DNA of 48,436 bases from a virus (IMGVR_UViG_3300009285_003636:1-48436); one strand, 5' to 3'; positions 9,021 to 17,277 are shown, counted from the stretch's first letter. Notes: a model not told the origin generated them from the letters alone. Numbers and translations are program-made.

Positions 9021-9347
9021 TTAATTTCCACCCTCACTTTCCTTAACTGCCTCCTTCTTTTCCTCCCGTGATTTCTTGTTCGCAAACGCCTTCTTCATCT
9101 CATCAAAGAGATAAAGAAGCTGAAGCCGTCTACCGACAAGAATACCATACATCGGATCCTGCTTATAGAAAGACAATTCCTTAAGAATTTTGAGATCCTC
9201 ATAAGCGAAGTAGCTTCGCCAACCCCTGTCGTCGAAACTTCGATAAGCCCAGTCTTCCACCGCTTGCTTATCTATTTGCTTATAGTCAATCTTGAAAGAA
9301 GAATCAAGAAGCCGAAGAACAAATCTAATCAAGAATCTTTTCCACAT
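9021..9347 (-). CDS. Unknown small basic protein downstream of portal
   Basis: 108 residues, not recognised. It is aromatic and charged (FKIDYKQIDKQAVEDWAYRSFDDRGWRSYFAYEDLKILKELSFYKQDPMYGILVGRRLQLLYLFDEMKKAF) with a Lys/Glu-rich tail. The gene begins 16 bases after the portal stop. Expression with the portal suggests a head-assembly function. No motif supports more. Confidence 0.55.
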   Translation of the reverse strand: MWKRFLIRFVLRLLDSSFKIDYKQIDKQAVEDWAYRSFDDRGWRSYFAYEDLKILKELSFYKQDPMYGILVGRRLQLLYLFDEMKKAFANKKSREEKKEAVKESEGGN

Positions 9348-9363
9348 ACTTCATTTTTTTAAT

Positions 9364-11415
9364 TTACTGTCCCATCATCTCGACCAATGGATTATTTCCA
9401 TCTGAACCGGTGATGTCACTTTTAATCCCCCCGCGTCCGCCACCTTTTCCTCCCGCCATACCCGTGGCTAATTCTAACCCCTTTTCCTGTGAGAAGTCCA
9501 TAGCCTGCGGCAACTTGTAACGACCCGGATCGTCGCCGTAACCCTTGATCAGATCTTGGAATAATAATTCTTTGTTCTGAGCAAAGTACTCAGGAAACAT
9601 TCTCTGAATAAGTTCAGACTTCTCCACCGTCATGGCCATATTAAGTGCCTGTGACGACTGCCAGAGAGTTTCCGTAATAATCTCTCCATCAAACGAGAAC
9701 CGATCCAGCCAGCCAAAAGGCAGAACTACCTTTTCGTACGGCTGGCCACTTGAAAGGTTTCGTTCTTCTTCTGCCTCAATATCAAGCAAGACCCCTTTCT
9801 TATCAGCCATCTCTTTTTCCGGCCGGAACTCAATACCTAAAGTTCCCTTGGTCCCATCAGAAAGCTCTGTTCGTTCAACATTAAACGAACGGTAACGCTC
9901 TTCAAGTTTCTTCGCACCCTCCTCTCCGGTAATCTCAGCAATCTTCGGCAGAGTATAAGAAAGAAGCACGTTCGGGATTCTCAAACGAATCTTCTGAAGC
10001 CAGAGTGACTCCATGAACATAAAGAATACTCCCTTCAACTGACGGGCCCGCTCATCAGCCGCCACTGCCGCCCGCGCGGTCACATACTTCTGTGCCACTC
10101 CTTGTTGTTGCGGATCAAGAGTAGTAAGATCCAAACCACGAGAAATTAGATCAATCATTTTAACGTCAGAATCAGAAATTCCTTTGATGTCCATCTGCTT
10201 GACCTGAGCAATATCATCAACATAAATCTTCGTATCTCCCGCCACCACTTCATCTTCAAGATCAAGCATATCTTTATTAACCATGCCGATAAGCAAAGGA
10301 GGAACAAACGATCGGTATTGTTTATCAAGCGATGAATTATAAAGAGTATTCAAAACATCACCTTCTCCCATCGCTGAATTCGGCAAAGAATTCCCATAAA
10401 AAAAGTCTGTATTAGCGAACGGTTCATAAATTGTTTTAGCAACTGGATAAGCCGCCCGGCCAAAATTCTTGCGTGTTACATCAATCCACGGCATCGGTCC
10501 ATTATAGAGTTCTACTCCGTTTGCCACGATACGGTACATACCCCGGCGTCCCTTATACTTATTCATGTAACAAGAAACCAAATACCCTTTCCCTTTTTCG
10601 ACACCCTCCGACCATAATTTATGGAAATAAGTATCATGTTCATCTACTTTAATATCACCGCAATTCTTTACAAGCTTAGCATTCGGATACTTTCCAAAAT
10701 TCGCCTCAAAACGTTCCTTATCGGGATAAAACTTCTCAAGACAAATAGCCGGCTGTTCCTGAATATCTCTAATATAAAAATTCTTAATCAAACATTTCAT
10801 AAGCGAAACCTCATAACTGACCGGTTCACCATATGACTCTTTCTCCATAATCTCTTCCTCAATATCACCCGTCACCAGATCAAAACTTTTGATTCTTGTC
10901 TTTTCATAGGTCTGTTTTTCATATCCTTCATAAGAAAGCACCGTACCCTTCCCAACATTTGACCAAGCAAGAAAGAAGAGATCTTCCTGCGGATTACCTT
11001 GATTATAAGAATGCCTGACAAGGTTCATGGCAATCTCAGCTGCAAAGTGATCAAAACGATCTTGGAAATTAACCGCCTTAATACGAATGCCCGGGATATC
11101 TCGAGCCGTCGCTGCCAATAAAGCTTTCGCTTTATTTGCATACGCACGCGTCGCAAAATTTGCCTGCCACTCTTCTTTACCTTGCGATGCTTTATCTAAA
11201 ACATAAGCGTTCAATCTTTTTTCAGAATCATCTATAAATTCCTTAAGAGTACGATCATTAAACTGGACATACGATTGGTCACGAAGCGTAACCATCTCAG
11301 CGCGCTGTTCATAAACAAATTTTATTCTTTCCTTTTGCGGTTCGCTAGGATTCCAAACTGCAGTACTTTCCTTTTTTTCTTCTGAAGTATTATATTGTGT
11401 TGTTTCTTCAGGCAT
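9364..11415 (-). CDS. Portal protein (podovirus/P22-like size class)
   Basis: 683 residues. The portal forms the dodecameric ring at one head vertex through which the terminase pumps DNA. Supporting signs are the position after the large terminase, an N-terminal helical region (NAYVLDKASQGKEEWQANFATRAYANKAKALLA), the portal-type phrase YEPFANTDFFYGNSLPN around residue 335, and a helix-rich stem region near residues 455-490 (QKYVTARAAVAADERARQLKG). A Gly-rich C-terminal segment (MAGGKGGGRGGIKSD) ends the chain. Length and phrasing fit large portals of short-tailed phages better than ~450-residue siphophage portals. The start overlaps the upstream gene's stop by 8 bases. Confidence 0.8.
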   Translation of the reverse strand: MPEETTQYNTSEEKKESTAVWNPSEPQKERIKFVYEQRAEMVTLRDQSYVQFNDRTLKEFIDDSEKRLNAYVLDKASQGKEEWQANFATRAYANKAKALLAATARDIPGIRIKAVNFQDRFDHFAAEIAMNLVRHSYNQGNPQEDLFFLAWSNVGKGTVLSYEGYEKQTYEKTRIKSFDLVTGDIEEEIMEKESYGEPVSYEVSLMKCLIKNFYIRDIQEQPAICLEKFYPDKERFEANFGKYPNAKLVKNCGDIKVDEHDTYFHKLWSEGVEKGKGYLVSCYMNKYKGRRGMYRIVANGVELYNGPMPWIDVTRKNFGRAAYPVAKTIYEPFANTDFFYGNSLPNSAMGEGDVLNTLYNSSLDKQYRSFVPPLLIGMVNKDMLDLEDEVVAGDTKIYVDDIAQVKQMDIKGISDSDVKMIDLISRGLDLTTLDPQQQGVAQKYVTARAAVAADERARQLKGVFFMFMESLWLQKIRLRIPNVLLSYTLPKIAEITGEEGAKKLEERYRSFNVERTELSDGTKGTLGIEFRPEKEMADKKGVLLDIEAEEERNLSSGQPYEKVVLPFGWLDRFSFDGEIITETLWQSSQALNMAMTVEKSELIQRMFPEYFAQNKELLFQDLIKGYGDDPGRYKLPQAMDFSQEKGLELATGMAGGKGGGRGGIKSDITGSDGNNPLVEMMGQ

Positions 11416-11926
11416 TTATAAGTTTTAATTTATTAGCTTCAACTTTCGTTATCGGTTTTACCCTAACAAGCTGATTAAAGGCCGCCACTTTTTTATCCCA
11501 ATCCTTATCATATTTAAATCGTATAGCCTCCTCATCGTTTACCAGTCGCGGATCAATCTGTCCGAAACTATCAAGAACTTTTTCTCCATGATGCACTAGA
11601 GAATCAAGTGAATCTTTTACTACTGCAAAGAGCTTTCCGCGTAACAGTTCTATCTGCTTCATTGTAGCACCATCTTCAATCGGATAAGTCATTCCAAAAT
11701 CCCTTCCAAGAATCCTGAACGCCATAGTCATCCTCAATGACTTACCACCCTCAACATCCTCCCAGTAATATACATATGGTATCACAATTCCTTTTAAAAC
11801 TGCCGAATCAACTTTCTTCGGTTTCTCTTTCTTTAAAAAATTTACCAACGGCCGAGCCTCTCCCGTTCCAGTTACAATCTCTACCGGTTTACTCTCTACT
11901 CCCTGACCAATAATAGGTACGCTCAT
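11408..11926 (-). CDS. Unknown late protein upstream of portal
   Basis: About 172 residues if started at the ATG at 11926. Alternative in-frame starts at 11944 or 12019 overlap the HNH gene, and the longest adds an unsupported hydrophobic N-terminus. Neither short start has a clear Shine-Dalgarno. The protein reads MSVPIIGQGVESKPVEIVTGTG, then a mixed region with VLKGIVIPYVYYWEDVEGGKSLRMTMAFRILGRDFGM and a helical C-terminus (DDEEAIRF-like, KKVAAFNQLVRVKPI). No family recognised. Its place between terminase/HNH and portal suggests a packaging or head role. Confidence 0.6.
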   Translation of the reverse strand: MSVPIIGQGVESKPVEIVTGTGEARPLVNFLKKEKPKKVDSAVLKGIVIPYVYYWEDVEGGKSLRMTMAFRILGRDFGMTYPIEDGATMKQIELLRGKLFAVVKDSLDSLVHHGEKVLDSFGQIDPRLVNDEEAIRFKYDKDWDKKVAAFNQLVRVKPITKVEANKLKLINA

Positions 11927-11930
11927 ATCA

Positions 11931-12269
11931 TTAGTGTACACCATAACTTTCCGTTCCCCTATGACAAGGTGAACAAACAGTCCTGCCACCATCAGTGTCC
12001 CAAAGCTCAAAACAAGCATATGCCTCTCCTATAGTAGTAATGTTGTTTTTGGAGAGAATCTCCGAGAACGAGACTGGATAGTGGTCCACATCAGTCCCGA
12101 TCATCTCTTTACAAATCTGACAAATATGCCTATCCCGCTTTAGAATCTTTACCCGCCATTGTTTATACTTCCAAGAATTCCTGATCTGGAGCCCAAGCAC
12201 CACCACCCTCGTATTTTTAAGCTCAAGGTCATCAAGTAAACCACGCTTAAGACCAAAAATATCCTTCAT
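11931..12269 (-). CDS. HNH endonuclease next to terminase
   Basis: 112 residues with an HNH (beta-beta-alpha metal) nuclease pattern. WRVKILKRDRHICQICK gives a first Cys pair, followed by DVDHYPVSFSE with the catalytic His. GGRTVCSPCHRGTESYG gives the second Cys pair and the last His. Phage HNH proteins beside the large terminase commonly cooperate in genome packaging cleavage, although free-standing homing endonucleases look similar. It follows the large terminase with one base between them. The N-terminal ~35 residues have no known role. Confidence 0.8.
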   Translation of the reverse strand: MKDIFGLKRGLLDDLELKNTRVVVLGLQIRNSWKYKQWRVKILKRDRHICQICKEMIGTDVDHYPVSFSEILSKNNITTIGEAYACFELWDTDGGRTVCSPCHRGTESYGVH

Positions 12270-12270
12270 T

Positions 12271-13830
12271 TTAGTATCCCCCCATTCTCACCTTAAGTCC
12301 ACGTCCCTGAACTCGCTTCCTCTTCTTAGCCTCCCGCCTCCGCTTCAGTTCCTCAAGATCCGCGTGTTCCTTCCTCACAAACGTGAGAACCCCGGCATCG
12401 GCAACATCAGGGCTATCAATCCCAACCGCCCTCATGTCATCCTTACTCATCACCCTCAAACGCCCCTTACTATCCGGTTTATATTTAACAGTACAAAGCT
12501 GAAACCAGTGATCATCTCGCGAAAGCCGTCCCCCCTTCTTGATCCACTCCCTCAAACGCCAATAGGCCTCCGCCCGCAAGTTCGCAAACCGGCTCATGTC
12601 AAGTGCTGACGAACTCATCGAAACTCCTCGCACCCTCTTGTTCTGAGCCAGTAAAGGATCAACCGCGCCTCCGCCCACACCCACATCATCTATAAAAACG
12701 TTCTCATCAATAACACTGTTCTCCCCCATAAAGAAAAGCGTCCGGCTGGCAATCTCCGTCAAATTATCCTGCTTGCTTATTCCTAAAATATTCATGTAGT
12801 TCATACTGCGCAATATCCAAACTGTATCATTCTCACCCCCGCGCGCCACATCGTTGCCAATCCTTTTCTCCCCGACATGTTTAATCTCCTCTCCCTCTTT
12901 TTGCATCGCTCTCTCAACATCGTCTTCCGACAAGAGCTGAGTCCAGCCGTGAACATCAATGTCCGTATCCGAAGGAAATTTATTGTCGTAAAGCACCCCG
13001 AAGTAGGGCTTCTCCCTCATCTCGTTAATAAACTCCTGCGTCAAACGGCCCTCCTTCAGTCCTACCTTGTAGTCCGCATTAATTTTAAAATAGGCCTCGT
13101 CACCATACGCTTTAAGAAAATGCCCCCGCGTGAACGGGTTTCCCACTTTAACCACGAAGTCCATCCCCTGCGCAGTAAAGCCGCCCACCATCCTCATCGC
13201 CTTCGCGTCCGCCTCGTCCCCGATGAGAGCCGCCTCATCCATGACCACGTTCGGCGCGCCGAATCCCATAAGAGCATTACCGACATCTTCTCCCTTCTTC
13301 AATCTCGACTCCCCAGAAAGAATAAAGACCTCGCCAATTTTTCCATCCCCAAGATCAAACGTTAACCTACTCTTCGAACGTTCGCGCCTGATAAAGTCCG
13401 CGCTCTCCCCCGGCTCCATCTTAAACCTCGCTTCCGTATACTCATTTTCGAAAATGTGTCTAATTAAATATCCCATGATGATTTTAGCCTTCGGTTGCGA
13501 TGGAGCGATCAGGGCCCACTTCTCTGAGAACGTCGCCACCCTCGTCAAGACCGCCATCGAAACCACATCCGATTTTCCGAACTGCGTATGTGTCATGACA
13601 TGGAGACGCTTCTTCCCCACGTTCGTCCCCTTCATAAAGATCGCATCAAAAATCAGGTTCTGCGTCGGCGTCATCTCAAACGCAGTATTGTACTCAGTCT
13701 TATACAAACTCTTCACCAGCTCCTTAGTAGTAGTGGCCGACAACCATTCCGCCGCCGTCCCAGCAACAGGAGTTTCCCCTACTGGCGGCAGATCCTCGTT
13801 CAAAATTTCCTCCAGTGCATTTCTAGCCAT
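12271..13830 (-). CDS. terL: Terminase large subunit (packaging ATPase/nuclease)
   Basis: 519 residues. It powers DNA translocation into the prohead and cuts the concatemer. The ATPase part has a Walker A-type loop THTQFGKS at residues 80-87 and a Walker B VVMDEAAL near residue 195. The nuclease part shows acidic clusters at [26 protein letters not shown] and the late DSPDVADAG. These fit the RNase H-like fold of TerL. Length is normal for the family. The start overlaps the stop of a tiny upstream gene by 8 bases. The C-terminus is a basic tail ([24 protein letters not shown]). Confidence 0.9.
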   Translation of the reverse strand: MARNALEEILNEDLPPVGETPVAGTAAEWLSATTTKELVKSLYKTEYNTAFEMTPTQNLIFDAIFMKGTNVGKKRLHVMTHTQFGKSDVVSMAVLTRVATFSEKWALIAPSQPKAKIIMGYLIRHIFENEYTEARFKMEPGESADFIRRERSKSRLTFDLGDGKIGEVFILSGESRLKKGEDVGNALMGFGAPNVVMDEAALIGDEADAKAMRMVGGFTAQGMDFVVKVGNPFTRGHFLKAYGDEAYFKINADYKVGLKEGRLTQEFINEMREKPYFGVLYDNKFPSDTDIDVHGWTQLLSEDDVERAMQKEGEEIKHVGEKRIGNDVARGGENDTVWILRSMNYMNILGISKQDNLTEIASRTLFFMGENSVIDENVFIDDVGVGGGAVDPLLAQNKRVRGVSMSSSALDMSRFANLRAEAYWRLREWIKKGGRLSRDDHWFQLCTVKYKPDSKGRLRVMSKDDMRAVGIDSPDVADAGVLTFVRKEHADLEELKRRREAKKRKRVQGRGLKVRMGGY

Positions 13831-13966
13831 AGTGTTTCCTCTTCTTGCTCTTCCCCGCCTTACTATAACTGATCGCGATTGCCTGCCTTTGCGGATAGCC
13901 GCTGTGTCTCAACTCACTAATATTTCCACTGATCGTTCTCCTTGACGTTCCTCGTTTTAATGGCAT
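13823..13966 (-). CDS. Small DUF6496-like protein
   Basis: 47 residues starting [17 protein letters not shown], then [21 protein letters not shown] and a basic tail. This matches the pattern of small DUF6496-type proteins seen in many phages (MPLKxG.S..TISxNIxxLxxxGYPQxQAxAIAxxxAGKSKK). Their function is not known. It lies between the putative small and large terminase genes and overlaps the latter by 8 bases, so translation is probably coupled. Confidence 0.75.
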   Translation of the reverse strand: MPLKRGTSRRTISGNISELRHSGYPQRQAIAISYSKAGKSKKRKHYG

Positions 13967-13970
13967 AGTT

Positions 13971-14441
13971 TTACTCGTTAACCAACTCCTCCATTCTTGG
14001 AGCAGCTAGATTTTTTATAATATGTTCAACAACAATAATGCCCTTCTTCTCCTCACTTATTTCCGTATAGGCCTTCGGCTTGCCAAGCACTCGATCCAAA
14101 GCATAAATGATAGCCGCGAGGTTCGGCCTAACTTTATAATACTTTAACTGACCATCAACTCCCGGCGCTCCCCGCGTCACGTACTCCCCTTCGATCAACT
14201 CAAAGAGCTTGTCCGTCAGATATTTCCCCTTCTTTCCTATACGCGCCACCACCTTCGTCTCCAGCGCCTGCCGGACATCCCGCTGTTTCGAAATATTCTG
14301 CGTACCGAGAATAAAACTGCGCGCCATCTTCTCCACATACTTCTCCGAAGTGTCCATGACAATCTCCGGCATAGGAGCACTCGGATCAGTCACCTCCACC
14401 GTCTCATCCGGTCTTAGTTTAAACTTTTTTTTGAAGGGCAT
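13971..14441 (-). CDS. terS: Probable terminase small subunit
   Basis: 156 residues immediately upstream of the DUF6496-like gene and TerL. It has a basic start ([17 protein letters not shown]), a helical centre ([52 protein letters not shown]) and a late segment ([37 protein letters not shown]). That late segment recalls DUF5681-type and other TerS-associated proteins. A DNA-recognition role for packaging is the best guess from position. No classical HTH is obvious, so confidence is moderate. An extended -10 promoter lies 10 bases upstream. Confidence 0.6.
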   Translation of the reverse strand: MPFKKKFKLRPDETVEVTDPSAPMPEIVMDTSEKYVEKMARSFILGTQNISKQRDVRQALETKVVARIGKKGKYLTDKLFELIEGEYVTRGAPGVDGQLKYYKVRPNLAAIIYALDRVLGKPKAYTEISEEKKGIIVVEHIIKNLAAPRMEELVNE

Positions 14442-14451
14442 AATTTAAAAC

Positions 14452-14460
14452 AGTATACCA
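14452..14460 (-). promoter_or_regulatory. Extended -10 promoter for the terminase/late operon
   Basis: On the minus strand TGGTATACT reads as TG-N-TATACT, a strong extended -10. No good -35 is needed or seen. The ATG at 14441 starts 10 bases after the -10 hexamer, so a transcript from the usual +1 would be almost leaderless. It lies just downstream of a terminator-like hairpin (14470-14494), which would isolate this operon from VRR-NUC. Confidence 0.5.
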
Positions 14461-14469
14461 CTTTTTTAC

Positions 14470-14494
14470 AAACAAGAAACCGCCAAAGGCGGCT
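14470..14494 (-). terminator. Rho-independent-like terminator after the VRR-NUC gene
   Basis: On the minus strand AGCCGCC TTT GGCGGTTT folds into a 5- to 6-pair GC stem with a 3-base loop. A T-rich tail (TTTCTTGTTTGT) follows. It lies between the VRR-NUC stop (14613) and the late-operon promoter. The tail is not a pure T-run, hence moderate confidence. Confidence 0.5.
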
Positions 14495-14531
14495 CCTTAC
14501 CAAACCAAAATAAATAATCCAAAATCCAAAA

Positions 14532-14576
14532 TGTCTCGAGACAGAGCAGTCTCCTCGAACACTAAATCGAGGAGAC
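14532..14576. repeat. Palindrome plus 10-bp inverted repeat upstream of terminase
   Basis: A perfect 12-bp palindrome TGTCTCGAGACA (14532-14543) is followed by GTCTCCTCGA (14549-14558), an 8-base loop and the perfect reverse complement TCGAGGAGAC (14567-14576). All three arms share the GTCTC/GAGAC core. The gap lies between VRR-NUC and the putative small terminase. Candidates are a packaging (pac/cos-like) site, an operator or a processing hairpin. Confidence 0.6.
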
Positions 14577-14612
14577 ATTAAGCTTATCATATTTCCGACA
14601 TAAGGCAAGCAA

Positions 14613-14936
14613 TCAAACTGTGGATAAGAAGGCGCTCCACCATTCCTTAAAAGACTCAAAAGATCTGGCGACAAAAACAGCCCCGCCGTGATACTCGATG
14701 TTCTTCATGAAACCTTGCTGTTCTTCAGAAAGTCGGTCCTTACCTATTTTTATTTCTACAGCAATGAAACGAGATTTATAAATAGCGAGAATGTCAGTTA
14801 CTCCCTTCTTCGGCGCGGTTCGATAACCGCCCTTACTTCTGTCATAGATTCCCGTGGATGATGCGCGCCACGCGTACGCTCCGGTTTTATGAAAGTAGTC
14901 GATGATGTCATTCGTCAAGGAGGATGCCTCGGACAT
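14613..14936 (-). CDS. VRR-NUC domain nuclease
   Basis: 107 residues forming a complete small VRR-NUC (PD-(D/E)XK-type) fold. The N-terminus (SLTNDIIDYFHKTGAYAWRASSTGIY) is the usual first helix and strand. GVTDILAIY carries the catalytic Asp. FIAVEIKIGKDRLSEEQQGFMKNIEYHGG gives the E-x-K motif and the characteristic K-x-x-LSxEQ helix. Such stand-alone phage VRR-NUC proteins act on branched or flap DNA during replication or packaging. It is the first gene of the leftward late block. A DnaA-box-like 9-mer TGTGGATAA at 14619-14627 lies inside its last codons and is probably incidental. Confidence 0.85.
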   Translation of the reverse strand: MSEASSLTNDIIDYFHKTGAYAWRASSTGIYDRSKGGYRTAPKKGVTDILAIYKSRFIAVEIKIGKDRLSEEQQGFMKNIEYHGGAVFVARSFESFKEWWSAFLSTV

Positions 14937-15325
14937 AGACTAAGAGTAACACATGTTACCTATACTGGGCGATGAGGCGTGCGTGTCCTCCGCTGGCCTT
15001 GCACGCGAGTTCCCGACAGTGTCGCACAATCCTGCGTACCACAAACCCCGCCATAGGGTATATGTACTTATATAATTTTTTTTTAATACTATAGGGTTCT
15101 AGGAATAATAGAAAGAAAAATAATTTTGAATGTGGTGCTCTTACTGAACTTGTGGTAAGCTGGGGAAATATAGGTGATTGTATGGCTTAGAATAAGGGTT
15201 AGATATTTACAGATTATTAGATTGTGTTATAGTTTATAGTAATATCTTGCTTTTTTATATATCTAGGGTATATGATATTATATGTGTAGGATATTGTTAG
15301 TTATTAGTATAGTTAATAAAAAAAT
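14937..15325. other. Divergent AT-rich intergenic control region
   Basis: A 389-base noncoding stretch between the leftward VRR-NUC gene and the rightward RHH gene. The left third is GC-balanced and holds a small inverted repeat GTAACA-CA-TGTTAC (14946-14959). From about 15059 to 15325 it is strongly AT-rich, with T-runs and TATA-like strings. A weak -10-like TATAGT at 15308-15313 sits 12 bases before the RHH start codon, but no -35 matches. It could combine promoters, operators for the RHH protein and an easily melted replication-start segment. No reading frame of note was seen. Confidence 0.5.
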
Positions 15326-15703
15326 ATGAGTAGTATAAAGAAATTAATCTCTTTTACGGAAAGAGAAGTTAATATGGGAGAGTTTATTATGGAAAGAGAA
15401 GGTCTTAGATCTTTTTCTGAAGTGGTAAGGGCTTGTTTGAGGCAGTGGTATGGTCATAAATATGTTACAAAATTTAGAGATATTGGAAAAATTGATGGTA
15501 CTGATCCTGCAGAAAAAAGAAGTGAAGATAAAATGACCGATGAACAATTTTGTGAGAAGTATAAAGGTCTTATTGGTACGGATGCCGGGGGAGGAAGGTA
15601 CTGCACTGTAAAACTTGGTGCTGCTAGAATTTCTATTCCTATTACGAACAGAACTAGAATTGAGGAAGTGTTCAATCAAAATCAGGAATTAGTTAATAAA
15701 TAG
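15326..15703 (+). CDS. Ribbon-helix-helix-type regulator candidate
   Basis: 125 residues. The first 45 read as an RHH/Arc-like DNA-binding unit: short strand (IKKLISFTE), helix (REVNMGEFIMERE) and second helix (SFSEVVRACLRQWYG). The rest (60-125) is a small mixed domain (CTVKLGAARISIPITNRTRIEEVF) of unknown use. It is the first rightward gene beside the control region, with AT-rich DNA upstream, which fits an autoregulated early or lysogeny regulator. No classical CI-like repressor is present in the window. Confidence 0.6.
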   Translation: MSSIKKLISFTEREVNMGEFIMEREGLRSFSEVVRACLRQWYGHKYVTKFRDIGKIDGTDPAEKRSEDKMTDEQFCEKYKGLIGTDAGGGRYCTVKLGAARISIPITNRTRIEEVFNQNQELVNK

Positions 15704-15709
15704 GGACCA

Positions 15710-15729
15710 TTTTCAAAAAAAATTGAAAA
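15710..15729 (+). terminator. AT-rich hairpin after the RHH gene
   Basis: TTTTCAA (15710-15716), a six-A loop and TTGAAAA (15723-15729) form a perfect 7-bp stem seven bases after the stop codon. The stem lacks GC and no T-run follows, so termination would be weak. Confidence 0.3.
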
Positions 15730-15941
15730 CTTAGGGTGGGGGTGCCTGCGCTCGGGGATCCTAAGGCTATAAGATTTTATATTGGAGGTTCGTTTTTTCG
15801 GGCTGGGGGTTCAGGTAGATAATGGCTATATTACAACATCTTTATAAATAAATATCAATGGACACACGCACACAAGCACGCATGCGCAGGGGTACACACG
15901 CACGCCACAGCTACACAGAGCCATATATTATGATATTAGGG
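15730..15941. other. Noncoding stretch with CA/CG-rich alternating tract
   Basis: Part of the 457-base gap between the RHH gene and the first small membrane protein. It contains G-rich patches and, at about 15859-15911, an alternating purine-pyrimidine tract rich in ACACGCAC units that could adopt unusual DNA structure. No reading frame with support was seen. Confidence 0.4.
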
Positions 15942-16026
15942 TTCGCATTTTATACAAATAGCGAAGTTATCCACAGTTTGCGTGTGTTATAATGTTTTTT
16001 GCGTATTGACAATATAATAACTTCGC
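15942..16026. promoter_or_regulatory. DnaA box with flanking inverted repeats: candidate origin/operator
   Basis: GCGAAGTTAT (15961-15970) and its perfect reverse complement ATAACTTCGC (16017-16026) flank a 46-base AT-rich centre. A third half-site TTCGC (15942-15946) lies to the left, and TTCGCATT occurs as a direct repeat at both ends. A perfect DnaA box TTATCCACA lies at 15967-15975. The centre contains TATAAT at 15988-15993. A TTGACA (16005-16010 region) has TAGACT 17 bases further on, so at least one sigma70-like promoter may start here. Replication origin and operator are both open readings. Confidence 0.5.
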
Positions 16027-16160
16027 ATTAGACTTGTTATTGGGCGTGTGTTGTACTTTACATCACACAAGACGAAAACTTATACCACTAAAATATGTTT
16101 TTGTCTAACGCCTACGTTCGCGGTCTCGTATTCTCCTAACAGCTAATATCTAAAATAAAA

Positions 16161-16316
16161 ATGTTAAGCACAAGCAAGCTCTATACAGAGCTACGCACAC
16201 GATACGAAGATAAAGCAATTAAAAGAATAAATTACTTTGTACTTCTATTCGTAGCAAGTATCCTCGGAGGATTTATCCTCGGACATTTAGTAGGTTATCT
16301 AACCCTACTCAAATGA
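16161..16316 (+). CDS. Small membrane protein
   Basis: 51 residues: a basic amphipathic N-terminus (KLYTELRTRYEDKAIKRI) and one long hydrophobic segment (NYFVLLFVASILGGFILGHL). This predicts a single membrane span with the positive N-terminus inside. It is the first gene of the rightward block and overlaps the next start in an ATGA arrangement. Roles such as superinfection exclusion or membrane recruitment are only guesses. Confidence 0.6.
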   Translation: MLSTSKLYTELRTRYEDKAIKRINYFVLLFVASILGGFILGHLVGYLTLLK

Positions 16317-16459
16317 CCTGTTACTACAATAGAAACATCATGTGCTACGTTGCCAGTTATTATCATGGCGTAGATGTCCATGTCGGCCACGGCTCGACAC
16401 ACTATCACGCCATATGTGCCTGTCTCCGTAGTGTGTGGGGTGCATTACAAGTTAAATAG
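16313..16459 (+). CDS. Small Cys/His/Tyr-rich protein
   Basis: 48 residues beginning MTCYYNRNIMCYVASYYHG, then VDVHVGHGSTHYHAICACLR. Five Cys and five His in so few residues suggest metal binding, but no standard finger spacing is met. The ATG overlaps the preceding stop (ATGA), supporting real, coupled translation. Its stop is one base before the first copy of a two-hairpin RNA element. Confidence 0.5.
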   Translation: MTCYYNRNIMCYVASYYHGVDVHVGHGSTHYHAICACLRSVWGALQVK

Positions 16460-16460
16460 T

Positions 16461-16547
16461 TTGGCTTTTGATAGAGTGTCTGACATGGGGTTGGACACTT
16501 ATACGGGGAGCTAAGTTAGTCCCCAGCATTATAAGTTTAAGAAAACA
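16461..16547 (+). ncRNA. Two-hairpin RNA element, copy A
   Basis: It starts with the conserved box TTGGCTTTTGAT. Hairpin 1 pairs AGTGTC with GACACT around a variable loop. Hairpin 2 opens with GGGGAGCTAA and closes with TTAGTCCCC. The box CATTATAAGTTTAAGAAAAC then leads almost directly to the ATG at 16550. Copies B and C share boxes and architecture but have different stem sequences. This could be a cis-regulatory leader, an RNase processing site or a folded spacer between cistrons. Confidence 0.65.
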
Positions 16548-16549
16548 CT

Positions 16550-17179
16550 ATGGGAATATGTATCAGTCACCGGCTTGCACAAGAGGTCAAATATATAAAA
16601 CCGACTCTTGACCACGCCGAAGGTGTGGCCCGTGCAATCAAGAAGGAGCAAGCTGACAAGGTCGGGATCTCTTTTAAGATCAGAAGGCCAGATGATCTAT
16701 GTCTAATGATAGATATAGGAGAATGCGAGACACTAGCATTTCAGTTTAAGCCGTTGTCGGAGTATAAGGCGGAAGCAGAGCCGAAGCCGGAGGGTCACGG
16801 CTGGTCTTACACATGGGAGACACTAAAAGACTTTAAGCACTTTGACGATGACCATCAGGGCGAGCATTACGAGAAATGGCCGGATCAGAAGCTAGTCTGG
16901 TCGTCCGCTTTCTGTAAGACGCAGTTTATAGGATCGCTTGTACAGCATAAATGGGTGGCGGATCTAATTAGGGTCGTGGCCTCGATGTGTGTACTCGCAA
17001 GCGTAAACGATGAGGGTGATTACTACCATAATGGCCGGATAGAGGACGCCGGAGACGCTATCGGAGAGTGTGGAGTGTTGATAAATAGTATTGGCGGACA
17101 GCTCGCCGGTCTAGGATATGGCCAAGATCAGATCATCAAGGGCGGAGAGACAAGGGTGAAGGGTCGCAGGAAGGTATAA
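16550..17179 (+). CDS. Conserved-looking unknown early protein
   Basis: 209 residues, not recognised with certainty. It starts MGICISHRLAQEVKYIKPTLDHAEGVA and has a compact pattern (VGISFKIRRPDDLCLMIDIGECETLAFQFK), Trp-rich strands (HGWSYTWETLKDFKHFDDD) and a helical C-terminal half (FIGSLVQHKWVADLIRVVASMCVLASVNDEG). It looks like a soluble globular protein. No active-site motif is obvious. It is framed by RNA-element copies A (leader) and B (after the stop). Confidence 0.7.
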   Translation: MGICISHRLAQEVKYIKPTLDHAEGVARAIKKEQADKVGISFKIRRPDDLCLMIDIGECETLAFQFKPLSEYKAEAEPKPEGHGWSYTWETLKDFKHFDDDHQGEHYEKWPDQKLVWSSAFCKTQFIGSLVQHKWVADLIRVVASMCVLASVNDEGDYYHNGRIEDAGDAIGECGVLINSIGGQLAGLGYGQDQIIKGGETRVKGRRKV

Positions 17180-17186
17180 AGATAGG

Positions 17187-17277
17187 TTGGCTCTTGATTA
17201 TGCGCTCACCGCAAGAGCATGAGCGCATAAATGAGGGGCTAAGGATTAGCTTCTCAACATTATTAGTTTAGGAAAAC
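17187..17277 (+). ncRNA. Two-hairpin RNA element, copy B
   Basis: The box TTGGCTCTTGAT is followed by hairpin 1, TATGCGCTCA (17199-17208) with TGAGCGCATA (17220-17229), ten perfect pairs. Hairpin 2 is GAGGGGCTAA (17233-17242) with TTAGCTTCTC (17246-17255), ten pairs with two G-U. The box AACATTATTAGTTTAGGAAAAC follows. The next ATG is at 17282 with GGAG just before it, so the element is the leader of the acidic 55-residue gene. Confidence 0.7.

Noticed and set aside
13130-13945. 271-residue plus-strand frame
   Set aside because: Lies opposite the large terminase gene, with no ribosome site or domain; a shadow frame.
14414-14674. 86-residue minus-strand frame
   Set aside because: Covers the promoter, terminator and inverted repeats and overlaps two supported genes.
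15859-15911. CRISPR-like or microsatellite array in the ACACGCAC tract
   Set aside because: Units are short and irregular, without spacer pattern.
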